Assembly (NCBI RefSeq): GCF_002000245.1
Contig: NZ_MTCM01000001.1
Span: 930,001 to 994,000, forward strand
Direction of reading: 5' to 3'
Source: Sphingobacterium sp. CZ-UAM
Lineage (GTDB): Bacteria; Bacteroidota; Bacteroidia; Sphingobacteriales; Sphingobacteriaceae
Length of the DNA: 64,000 bases
Position 1 is the stretch's first letter, and the number at the start of each line of letters is the position of its first letter. The notes under the pieces were generated by a model, which was given only the letters and a program-made list of their open reading frames with translations, made no database searches and was not told the origin of the DNA. The position numbers and the translations under genes were made by a program. Below, piece by piece: positions 24,369 through 31,703 of the stretch.

Positions 24369-26882
24369 TTAGTTTGCTAATTCTTTCTCCAATTCCTTAA
24401 TTTGAGCATCTATGCGAGCTTCACGTTTGATCTTGGCCTCCTCTTGTTCCAACTCAATCGTTTTGAGAATATCCGGGCACCACGATTTTGCAAGATGGAA
24501 TACGATCGCTCCGTTGATACTTTTAGGTTCAATCTGCGAATGATTGCTGAGCAGAGAAATACGAACCATTTTCGCAACCTCACCACTACCTACTGAATCA
24601 AGACTATCCAAGTACTCCTTACCGTTTGAATAGCTATAGAACTTGTCAATGCCAAATTTCTTTTTGATGCTTTCAGCTGTCTGACCGTAGCCTATTTTGC
24701 TTAGATAATCGACAGAGATACATTTAAGCTCTTCCGGAGAGAGATCAGTATCGGGAACATTCTCCGACATATGCTCCAAAATCTTCTTCATGATCTTTTC
24801 CTGATCAAGCTCAAGCCCTCGTTTTTTCTTATTCTCTAGGTCAATAATTAAATCACGAGCAGCTATGCTGTTTCGACTATCTCCAATTTTGGAATCTTTA
24901 CTTTTGACACGTATGCTTTTTACTAGGACGAACTTCCCTGAGCTCAGATCGAACGCTTTTGTTGCTTTTGATAATGACTCATTATATAGACTAAGATTGT
25001 GCTCGTAGTCTTGCAGATCTTCTTCATATTCGATATTTGCTTCATCAAGATTCTCTCTAAATTCTTCATCCGAGTCATAATCGTTTCTATTTAAATTCGG
25101 CAACTGTGGAAGCAGAGGTTTATCTTCTAATAAAGTCATCTCATACCGATCATAAACTACATGGCCATCTTTCCTCAATGATTTTACCCGTTCGTTATCC
25201 GAATAGGCATCATTGACAAAAAATACTTTTGGATCAGCCAAAGCTTCTTCCAACAAACTATTATAAGTTACCTCCGCCTTTCTGGTATAACATTGTCTGT
25301 CGGAGCAGATAGCAATCTCAGTCTCTCCGAATAAACTGTAGACAGCAGAGTTTGACGTGCATTTATTACACGCCGGTATTCCTTCTACAATGTTTTCCGC
25401 ATCGAGGTCGAAATTGGCGTTCGCCAGTTTCTTTTGGACGTTATGTTCTATCCAGGAGACTAGTTCTTTATAACGAGGAACGTCGTCTGACCACCTTGTT
25501 CTTTCTCTATACCATTCTTGCTGAATTACTGCCTCGAGAGTGGCTAATCTCTCTGCATGCCCCACCGGTAGAACTCCTTTGCGCATCCAATCCTTTAGGT
25601 CGTCAACAAGACCATTCAGTTTTAGTCTCCGGATAACAAATTTTTCATCCTTGCCGATTTTTGAAGCGATATCAGCATTTTGATATCCCATTTTTTCAGC
25701 CATTATCAGAAAAGAAGCTGCTTCTTCCAACGGATCCACATCCTTGCGTTGTAGGTTTTCCGTGATCTGAATTTCCAAGGCCTCCTTGTCAGTCAAATTC
25801 CGGACAGTAGCGGGAATAGTTTCTAAACCTGCAATTATAGAAGCACGGTATCTTCTCTCGCCGCAAACGATCATATAACCATCCGCATCAGGACGAACCA
25901 ATATTGGCTGGAGTACCCCTTGTTCTTTGATTGACTCAGCTAATTCATGAACAGCCTTATCGTCGAAAGTTTTACGCGGCTGGTTGGGGTCCTCCGAAAT
26001 CTGAAGTAAAGGAATATGTAAAAGTTTAATACCCTGATGTTCATCTTTTGGTTTCTCCCTCAACAGTTCCTCTATAGCTATGCCCAATTGCGACACGGGT
26101 AACATCCAATTATTGAATATTGACACTTTCTCTTTGTTCCCATTTGTCTCCACTTCAATTTGAGTCATTCCCGGAATGTAATTTTCCGTGATAGTCCCAA
26201 ATTCACCTTTATGAGATCCTCTCAGTATTTTAACTGTGTCACCTATTTTCAAACTACTTCTAGGATCAGCGATCACTTCGACATCCTTGGACTTACACAT
26301 GTGGGTGTGAGAAGAAACACTGTCTTCAACTTCATCCATGTCAACGAATATGGTCCCATCTTCACGGATCTCTTTTATTAGTCCAGTACTATTTTTCCGT
26401 TTTCCAGTTAGAATCCTAACCGCGTCCCCCTGATTTATGGATACAGCTTCTTTTAAAGCCCCATCAGGATCTGTTATTTTTCTTCTTGCCATATTATATG
26501 ATTTTTTGTTTGTTTCAATTTTCAATACTTCAGCTGCCCATTGCATACAGCTCTCGCAGATCGTGGCGATATCACCGGCACCTGTATCATGATAGCATGT
26601 GACATCTTTCTTTTTGCACTTAAAGCAATCGTCCACATACCAGCGACTTTCATTCTCCGGAAGAAATGATTTACCCACGCAATCCGGACAGATACAGAAA
26701 TTGGAAAAGCAAAAGCTGAAGCCCGAAGAAACGTTGTGGCCAGGAGCACCGAAATTTTCATCCCATCCGTCAAAGGCACAGAAATACGTTCCCACACTCC
26801 CTTTATCTTTGTTTCGCTTCACATCATCCAGTCCGAAGTCTGAATATTTAGGTTTCGTGTTTTTCTCTTTCGATTTGATCAT
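24369..26882 (-). CDS. Large ParB-family protein with N-terminal zinc-finger and KOW-like modules
   Basis: The product is 837 residues. Residues 1-120 hold several Cys pairs (CICPDC, CFKCKKKDVTC, CESC), likely zinc sites. Two KOW-like beta modules follow (GDAVRILTGKR near 151, GDTVKILRGSHKG near 212). Next come a ParB N-terminal domain (PNQPRKTFDDKAV, then the CTP-binding box CGERRYRASIIAG near 340) and a helix-turn-helix (NADIASKIGKDEKFVIRRL). The rest is a long acidic coiled region with a further CNKC...CSDRQC pair. An internal ATG at 26492 (residue 131, MARRKITDPDG) follows A-rich DNA like an intergenic leader, so the gene may be a fusion of two former genes. The function in this phage is unknown; DNA binding is expected. 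Confidence 0.75.
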   Translation of the reverse strand: MIKSKEKNTKPKYSDFGLDDVKRNKDKGSVGTYFCAFDGWDENFGAPGHNVSSGFSFCFSNFCICPDCVGKSFLPENESRWYVDDCFKCKKKDVTCYHDTGAGDIATICESCMQWAAEVLKIETNKKSYNMARRKITDPDGALKEAVSINQGDAVRILTGKRKNSTGLIKEIREDGTIFVDMDEVEDSVSSHTHMCKSKDVEVIADPRSSLKIGDTVKILRGSHKGEFGTITENYIPGMTQIEVETNGNKEKVSIFNNWMLPVSQLGIAIEELLREKPKDEHQGIKLLHIPLLQISEDPNQPRKTFDDKAVHELAESIKEQGVLQPILVRPDADGYMIVCGERRYRASIIAGLETIPATVRNLTDKEALEIQITENLQRKDVDPLEEAASFLIMAEKMGYQNADIASKIGKDEKFVIRRLKLNGLVDDLKDWMRKGVLPVGHAERLATLEAVIQQEWYRERTRWSDDVPRYKELVSWIEHNVQKKLANANFDLDAENIVEGIPACNKCTSNSAVYSLFGETEIAICSDRQCYTRKAEVTYNSLLEEALADPKVFFVNDAYSDNERVKSLRKDGHVVYDRYEMTLLEDKPLLPQLPNLNRNDYDSDEEFRENLDEANIEYEEDLQDYEHNLSLYNESLSKATKAFDLSSGKFVLVKSIRVKSKDSKIGDSRNSIAARDLIIDLENKKKRGLELDQEKIMKKILEHMSENVPDTDLSPEELKCISVDYLSKIGYGQTAESIKKKFGIDKFYSYSNGKEYLDSLDSVGSGEVAKMVRISLLSNHSQIEPKSINGAIVFHLAKSWCPDILKTIELEQEEAKIKREARIDAQIKELEKELAN

Positions 26883-27163
26883 GATATTGCTTCCTGTATA
26901 TTGTATCCGAACTGCATCAGTTTTTGACAGTAGTAAGCCTGCTTTTCAGAGAGATCCTCTGTGACCAATATTTGTCTCCGTGTTGCAAATACCATCAAAC
27001 CAAATTGACGAGCTTTGCTATGGAGATAATATCGTTTGCGATCTTTGGCCAGTTTCTCCTCTTCTTTTTCAAGCTTTTTCAATTCAGCTTTGGCCAACAT
27101 TTTTCTATGCTCCAGGGAAAGTTTTTTCTTTCCTGTGCTGCGTTTTCCGATTTTAAGACTCAT
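26879..27163 (-). CDS. Small basic coiled phage protein
   Basis: The most likely start is the ATG at 27163 (MSLKIGKRSTGKKKLSLE; 94 residues), overlapping the helicase stop by 11 bp. An ATG at 27172 and a longer frame to 27232 also exist. The product is rich in Lys/Glu, with a predicted coiled coil (LKKLEKEEEKLAKDRKRYY). It ends overlapping the large ParB-family gene by 4 bp. Function unknown. Confidence 0.55.
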   Translation of the reverse strand: MSLKIGKRSTGKKKLSLEHRKMLAKAELKKLEKEEEKLAKDRKRYYLHSKARQFGLMVFATRRQILVTEDLSEKQAYYCQKLMQFGYNIQEAIS

Positions 27164-28835
27164 TTGTTTCATAAGCCGGTTGATTGAATAGGTTAATGAT
27201 ATTATCCACTGTACTCTCTTCGATCTGATCATCGGTACCCGTTACAGTTGTAGATATATTTCTTTTATGTTGGATAATGGAATAGATCTTCTCATCTATC
27301 GTTTTTCTGCCTTGGAAGTATATACAGCTAACATTAAACTGTGCGCCAATACGGTGCGCTCTATCCTCAGCTTGATCACAAAGTGCAGCTGTCCATGGGA
27401 ACTCAATAAAACCAACGGTACTGGATGCCGTCAAAGTCAAGCCAACACCAGCGGCCATCAAGGAGCAAACGATCAATTTTACTTCAGGATTATTCTGAAA
27501 GCTATCCACAGCGTTTTGACGGGCCTCAGCTTTATCAGAACCAGTGACCGATACACAGTTCGGATATCGTTCTTTAACCGCTGTAATAATTTCCTTAAGA
27601 TGTGCGAAAAGGATCAGTTTTTCTCCAGTTTCCAAGAAGTCGTCTACATAATCAAATACATCTTTTAGTTTTCCTCGAGCGGAAATATTACGGAGAATTC
27701 CAATTTTAACCATGATCTCGCCACGAACCGCTCTATCGATCTTCTCCGCATCTGCATCTTTATATTTTTTCAGATAGTTGATCAGATCACGTTCTGCAGC
27801 CTTATATTCATTTTGATTGGTGATATCGCAAAGCACTACTTGACGGGTTTTGTCCGGAAGATCTTCAAGCACCTCTTTTTTACTGCGTTGGTAAAAGCAA
27901 TTCAACTTTAGCTTATACCCAAGCTCCCTCAGGTTACTTGCCTGATTAGGTCCATTGCAATACCTTTTGATGAAGCCTTGATAACCTCCGAAATTTGGAA
28001 GCTGATCAATAATGCCCAAAAGCGATATCATATCTTTTGGTTTGTTTACGATCGGCGTACCGGTTAATAGAAGCTTTAGCTCTACAGTGGTAGATATCCC
28101 TTTAACAAATTTTGTCTGCTGGGTTGTAATTTCCTTTACTCGATGTGCCTCATCCACGATCAAGGCCTTAAACAGTTCTTTCTTTTTCGAGAAATGGATA
28201 TGGTTCAACCGCAATGGATTCTTCTTGCCTGTTTTACCATTGACTCCAGGGTTATCGATCTTGGCTACAAAAAACTTCTTAAGGCTTTCGTAGTTCACAA
28301 TAAAAACATCGGTCATACCGGCGTGAAAATATTGGTCCCATGTATGCTTTATACGATCATCCAAGATCAAAGCTTTCTTGTTGGTCCACATCTGCCATTC
28401 GCGTTGCCAGTTGATCTTTAAGGAAGAAGGACAAACCACCAAACAAGGAAAGGTATTTCTAGCTACTACAGTTGCGATCGCTTGACAAGTTTTTCCCAGA
28501 CCAGGAAGATCTCCGACGATCGATCCGTTCCTTGAGATGTTATAGGCTACCCCAGTTTTTTGATATGGGAATAGATTCATCTTTAACGGTATATCAATAG
28601 TCAGTTCAGGCATTGGTGGAAGTGTAAGAATTTCCTCATCCTCCTCATCGCCAAAACGGAAGCCAAAAGCTTTACCAAAGATTTCCACTTGAGATCTATA
28701 GAGAACTGGAACTATCCAGCTTTTGTCAATTGGGTCATATTTCCTTTCCGGGAGAAACTTTTTAATGTTTTCAACCATCTTGGGATCATACTTGAAAGTG
28801 ATCTTGAAAGATTTACCTTGTTCAGTGATTTGCAT
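27153..28835 (-). CDS. SNF2-family helicase/translocase
   Basis: The 560-residue superfamily 2 ATPase has a short N-terminal module similar to the HARP-type domain of annealing helicases (KFLPERKYDPIDKSWIVP, residues 28-45). The helicase core follows: Walker A DLPGLGKTCQAI, DEAH box VDEAHRVKE, motif III LLTGTPIVN and motif VI DQAEDRAHRIGA. SNF2-type phage enzymes act in replication restart, recombination or anti-restriction. Here it lies in the replication/recombination run. The ATG is preceded by AATCATAAAACA, an A-rich leader. Confidence 0.88.
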   Translation of the reverse strand: MQITEQGKSFKITFKYDPKMVENIKKFLPERKYDPIDKSWIVPVLYRSQVEIFGKAFGFRFGDEEDEEILTLPPMPELTIDIPLKMNLFPYQKTGVAYNISRNGSIVGDLPGLGKTCQAIATVVARNTFPCLVVCPSSLKINWQREWQMWTNKKALILDDRIKHTWDQYFHAGMTDVFIVNYESLKKFFVAKIDNPGVNGKTGKKNPLRLNHIHFSKKKELFKALIVDEAHRVKEITTQQTKFVKGISTTVELKLLLTGTPIVNKPKDMISLLGIIDQLPNFGGYQGFIKRYCNGPNQASNLRELGYKLKLNCFYQRSKKEVLEDLPDKTRQVVLCDITNQNEYKAAERDLINYLKKYKDADAEKIDRAVRGEIMVKIGILRNISARGKLKDVFDYVDDFLETGEKLILFAHLKEIITAVKERYPNCVSVTGSDKAEARQNAVDSFQNNPEVKLIVCSLMAAGVGLTLTASSTVGFIEFPWTAALCDQAEDRAHRIGAQFNVSCIYFQGRKTIDEKIYSIIQHKRNISTTVTGTDDQIEESTVDNIINLFNQPAYETNES

Positions 28836-28861
28836 TGTTTTATGATTTTACAGGTAAATGA

Positions 28862-29377
28862 TTACTCCATGTCCTCAGCTTGTCCCTGATAGTCGATAGA
28901 CATCTGGCCGATCCTGTGCTTCTTGTTGATTATATATTCTTCAGCTTCATATTTAGCGCGGAGAATACAGTCATTGAGATGATCTCTGAATTTGTAGTCG
29001 CTGTTATCATCAAATACCTTTTCAAACGGCGTATTTTGAGGTATAACTTTTCCACCGCGGATTGTTTTGGTTCCGACAATACATACGCCGAAGTCATCAC
29101 CGACGCCTCCGAAAGTTATGCCTGATATCACCAGGTTGGCAAATGCCTCCTCGTGATAATCTTCAATTTTCTTTTTGATGATATCACCTTCACGCAGATC
29201 GAGGAGTTTAGCAAAATGAGGTTTGAATGCATCAATCGCATTCTGAAAATCTTTATGGATCAGATAGGCGCCGTTTACATACTTACCCTCACGATTGTTG
29301 TCCTCATAGATTTCGTCGTACCATACGTCAGCGAGGCTATTTTTTATTTTTATTTTTGTGATCTCTATTGTATTCAT
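28862..29377 (-). CDS. Hypothetical early phage protein
   Basis: The 171-residue acidic, soluble protein has the stretch ISGITFGGVGDDFGVCIVG at residues 90-108, suggesting a beta core. It lies 3 bp after the SSB-tailed gene and 26 bp before the helicase. A recombination or replication accessory role fits its neighbours, but no family is recognised. Confidence 0.6.
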   Translation of the reverse strand: MNTIEITKIKIKNSLADVWYDEIYEDNNREGKYVNGAYLIHKDFQNAIDAFKPHFAKLLDLREGDIIKKKIEDYHEEAFANLVISGITFGGVGDDFGVCIVGTKTIRGGKVIPQNTPFEKVFDDNSDYKFRDHLNDCILRAKYEAEEYIINKKHRIGQMSIDYQGQAEDME

Positions 29378-29380
29378 AGC

Positions 29381-29716
29381 TTAATAAGGTAAATCGTCAT
29401 CATTTGCTGAATTGGGAGTGTTCGAATGAGAAAGGAGCTTCTCCTGAAACTTCCGGATATCCCAACTGTCGATAGGCTTTCCGTTAAGTTGGATAGCAAC
29501 GAATTTTGCCACTTCCTCTGTAACCGGGTTGATCGCATAGATTGCATCGTGATTAAAAAGTCGTGTGTACGATGGATTGTCATTCGTCTCCGGAACGTCA
29601 ACTCTTAGCATATTCTTTCCGGCCACACTTTGCTCAGTACATCGACCGGCGATCTTGCTATGGCCGAAGAGCTCGACCACACACCATAAATCAAAAATTA
29701 CTTTCTCGTTTTCCAT
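29381..29716 (-). CDS. Small phage protein ending in an SSB-like acidic tip
   Basis: The likely start is the ATG at 29716 (MENEKVIFDLWCVVELFGH; 111 residues). The frame remains open to 29872, but that upstream part overlaps a structured non-coding segment. The C-terminus is a disordered linker ending DDDLPY, close to the DDDIPF-type tip by which single-strand-binding proteins recruit partners. The N-terminal domain is beta-rich with EQSVAGKNMLRVDVP. It could be a phage SSB, or a protein that copies the SSB tip to bind the same partners. Neighbours (helicase, exonuclease, Sak4-like ATPase) suit such a role. Confidence 0.6.
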   Translation of the reverse strand: MENEKVIFDLWCVVELFGHSKIAGRCTEQSVAGKNMLRVDVPETNDNPSYTRLFNHDAIYAINPVTEEVAKFVAIQLNGKPIDSWDIRKFQEKLLSHSNTPNSANDDDLPY

Positions 29717-29750
29717 ATTGTTTAAAATTGCTTGCTGCCAAAAAGAATAG

Positions 29751-29793
29751 GACTGCTGGATTACTTTGCTAGTCAGGCTTTCGCCCAGCAGTC
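29751..29793 (-). ncRNA. Structured leader segment with a 9-bp closing helix
   Basis: On the leftward strand GACTGCTGG and CCAGCAGTC (29751-29759 with 29785-29793) pair perfectly. They enclose a small hairpin with a GAAA tetraloop (GGC-GAAA-GCC). A pyrimidine-rich stretch with five T follows. It lies about 35 bases before the start of the SSB-tailed gene and just after the tRNA-like gene, so it may be a leader regulator, a processing signal or a terminator. Confidence 0.4.
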
Positions 29794-29903
29794 TTGAAAC
29801 TATCCCTCCTTTTATATTTGGACCAAACTGGTGGAAAGGATTAAACCACCTCACGTATAGTCGAATGCACAAGAACTACCAAGTACTTAGACGCTAACTG
29901 TCG

Positions 29904-30032
29904 TAAATGGAGCCGGATTCGAACCGACATTCGGGTTACTGATCTTTCGATACTTTTCAAGAAGCGTCCTTCCCTACTTCCAAATCTGATGTCTATCAAC
30001 ATAAGTGCGTCTACCAGTTCCGCCATCCACTC
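29904..30032 (-). tRNA. tRNA-like gene with Leu-type D arm, 129 nt, anticodon region interrupted
   Basis: The leftward strand gives a 7-bp acceptor stem (30032-30026 with 29911-29905, two G-U pairs) and a Leu-type D arm, GCGGAACTGGTAGACGC. It also gives a complete T arm with TTCGAAT loop and 5-bp stem. Between D and T arms, however, there are about 77 bases instead of about 45, and no normal 7-base anticodon loop can be drawn. The best anticodon-stem pairing (CUUAU with GUAGG) leaves a 23-base loop containing a small hairpin. No CCA is encoded. It could be an intron-bearing, degenerate or regulatory tRNA-like RNA; the anticodon cannot be assigned. Confidence 0.5.
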
Positions 30033-30063
30033 ATTTTGTTTTTCCCCATATTCTCATAAAATA

Positions 30064-30097
30064 ACCGTGGAGGAAACGGGGAGAATCCCCACACGGT
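30064..30097. ncRNA. Two-part hairpin between the tRNA-like genes
   Basis: ACCGTG (30064-30069) pairs with CACGGT (30092-30097). Inside, GGGGA (30078-30082) pairs with TCCCC (30086-30090) over a 3-base loop. No T-run follows on either strand, so it is not a standard terminator. It may be a processing spacer or part of a larger RNA. Confidence 0.35.
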
Positions 30098-30127
30098 AGC
30101 CATATATTAACCTATTTATGAAAAGTG

Positions 30128-30201
30128 CTAAGAAGGACGGATTCGAACCGTCGTCTCCAGAGTAATTAGCCCCGGTGTCCTGGCCGCTGGACGACTTCCC
30201 C
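30128..30201 (-). tRNA. tRNA gene with enlarged anticodon arm, identity uncertain
   Basis: This 74-nt cloverleaf on the leftward strand has acceptor GGGGAAG with CUUCUUA (position 1-72 mismatched, two G-U pairs). The D arm is GUCC...GGAC and resembles tRNA-Glu. The T arm is GACGG-UUCGAAU-CCGUC, with discriminator G and no encoded CCA. The anticodon arm is unusual. A 6-bp stem with loop CUAAUUA would read AAU; a 5-bp stem would leave a 9-base loop. Position 37 would be U, which is atypical. I therefore do not assign an amino acid. The gene lies 95 bp upstream of the other tRNA-like gene. Confidence 0.6.
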
Positions 30202-30210
30202 AAGCAAAGA

Positions 30211-30363
30211 GGTATAAAGAACGAATATGCCAATAACCCTAACCTGTATTTGCTTAGTTTTTAAATGAGTAGCAGCTATAAAGAACGATTTGAATAAGAT
30301 TACTAACCTAACCTGCTACTTTGCCAGTCACACGCATTCACTGCGGATGCTGGCCAAACCTAA
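30211..30363. repeat. Untranslated segment with imperfect 64-69 bp direct repeats and a hairpin
   Basis: No gene is seen here. The string tataaagaacga occurs at 30213-30224 and 30277-30288, and cctaacctg at 30238-30246 and 30307-30315. A third cctaacc lies near 30357. At about 30335-30351 GCATTC pairs with GGATGC around a 5-base loop, inside a weaker GCCA/TGGC helix. This is the leader between the 74-residue gene and the tRNA genes. It could hold promoters, processing sites or a small RNA. Confidence 0.45.
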
Positions 30364-30375
30364 CCAATAATTGAC

Positions 30376-30600
30376 CTAGAGATCATCAGCAGAGTGAGCG
30401 TAATGATCCCACTCTCCATTTCCTTTTCCATAAAAAGGATTGTCACTTTTCGAGTCCGAACTAACAAACCCTTTTGGATTGGAAGTGACCCTTCCGTTTA
30501 CTTTTTCTCCGGATCCGATAACGAAATTTCCATCTTTGTCCTCGTGAACATTATGTCTAGTTCCCGATTTATCGAAGTGATATAATTTTGCTTTTCCCAT
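30376..30600 (-). CDS. Small Gly/Asp/Lys-rich phage protein
   Basis: The 74-residue hydrophilic protein starts MGKAKLYHFDKSGTRHNVHE and is rich in Gly, Asn and Asp with little hydrophobic core, so it is probably disordered or a small beta protein. It starts one base before the stop end of the DUF3268-like gene and is the last protein gene before the RNA cluster. Function unknown. Confidence 0.6.
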   Translation of the reverse strand: MGKAKLYHFDKSGTRHNVHEDKDGNFVIGSGEKVNGRVTSNPKGFVSSDSKSDNPFYGKGNGEWDHYAHSADDL

Positions 30601-30601
30601 T

Positions 30602-31036
30602 TTAGTAATGTTTGCGCTTATGATACTCCCTACAGATTTCTACAACCTTTTTACACTGATCCACATCGAACAAACCAATATGTGTATCTTCAGGAGATAA
30701 ACTCATTTTTGATGAGAGCCATTTATAGGCAGCTCCCCTCGCCTCTTTTTTACTACAGTTTTCCTTTTCGATCTTTCTTTTCCAAAGTGGGTCGAAATAC
30801 CCGTGTGCCAATTTTTTCCATTCCCTCAGTTCATCATTTGCTAATCTGCCCAGCGCTACATCCGTTCCTTTGTGAACTCCGACCCATGCTCTACATTTTG
30901 CACACAGGTAAATCATCCCGTAACTTGTGCCATATATCAAGGAACTGTCAACGAGCTCTGTGCTCATATGGCAGTAAGGACAAACCTTTCCACTCTTGAT
31001 TCCATCAAGAAGATTCCCTTGCAATTGCCGGTTCAT
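30602..31036 (-). CDS. DUF3268-like zinc-finger protein
   Basis: The product is 144 residues. A zinc ribbon is visible as CPYCHM (residues about 20-25) and CAKC (about 47-50), with GTSYGMIYLC between. The following WVGVHKGTDVALGRLANDELR is the other conserved part of what I recognise as the DUF3268 family, common in prophages. The C-terminal half is helical. The function of the family is not established. Its start overlaps the nuclease gene by 32 bp. Confidence 0.7.
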   Translation of the reverse strand: MNRQLQGNLLDGIKSGKVCPYCHMSTELVDSSLIYGTSYGMIYLCAKCRAWVGVHKGTDVALGRLANDELREWKKLAHGYFDPLWKRKIEKENCSKKEARGAAYKWLSSKMSLSPEDTHIGLFDVDQCKKVVEICREYHKRKHY

Positions 31037-31703
31037 CCAAAGCGAAAAGTTTTAAGTCAGTGATTAGATGACGATGTTGTTCTATGAATTGAATCAAGTG
31101 CTCCACATGCAATCTTAACTTAGCCATATCACGTTCATGATTGTATTTGTAATCCTCATGATACACGTACTTGTAATCCGTTATCTCATAGGTAAAGTAG
31201 GGCATGTCCATTCCATTCATTTTGAAGCAGTATGGATAAACTATATGTTGCCAGTGGTGTAAGAACTTTGGAAAATCGTATTTATCTGTACATTTAATAT
31301 CAATCGTCAATCCTCCAGCAAGAACCTCATCAGTATATCCGTACAATTCCACGTCTCCCAATCGTGTAGGCAGGATAGCCTTGACAAAAACTTGTGGTTC
31401 CGCGAATCTGCAAAGTGAGACAAAATGATCCACAACATGTTGATTAAAGGAAAATGTTTTATAATGCACCATCCCTTTGGCATCGGCAACATATAACTCT
31501 CCTTCATGTGCAACTTTGTCTACCAATTCATTGAAAGCTGTTCCTTTTTCTGCTTTTTCTGAATAGAATGGTACACGGTTCAGCTTGTCGATAAACTGCT
31601 GAAAGGCGTTTTCCTGCTCACTCTTTAGATACCAAGTGAAGGCATCCAAAAGAGTGGCGTAAAATTTATACTTAGGCATTTTCAGCGATTTTTTTGTTCT
31701 CAA
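31005..31703 (-). CDS. PD-(D/E)XK phage exonuclease (Cas4/RecB-like)
   Basis: The 232-residue protein has a nuclease core visible as VELYGYTDEV (Asp, near 118-127), LTIDIKCT (D-x-K, near 132-139) and FLHHWQHIVYPYCF, the helix with the Q-x3-Y motif of RecB-type nucleases. It lacks the four-Cys cluster of Cas4. It lies directly downstream of, and overlaps by 32 bp, the Sak4-like ATPase gene. Together they make a probable two-gene recombination module (5'-end resection plus annealing or strand exchange). Confidence 0.75.
   Translation of the reverse strand: MRTKKSLKMPKYKFYATLLDAFTWYLKSEQENAFQQFIDKLNRVPFYSEKAEKGTAFNELVDKVAHEGELYVADAKGMVHYKTFSFNQHVVDHFVSLCRFAEPQVFVKAILPTRLGDVELYGYTDEVLAGGLTIDIKCTDKYDFPKFLHHWQHIVYPYCFKMNGMDMPYFTYEITDYKYVYHEDYKYNHERDMAKLRLHVEHLIQFIEQHRHLITDLKLFALDEPAIARESS

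Noticed and set aside
29717..29872. N-terminal extension of the SSB-tailed gene
   Set aside because: The extra 52 codons cross the structured helix at 29751-29793 and look unlike protein; the ATG at 29716 is a better start.
29841..30026. 61-residue leftward frame starting MAELVDAL
   Set aside because: This is the translation of the tRNA-like gene (the MAELVDAL pattern is a common false protein from tRNA-Leu D arms), not a protein gene.
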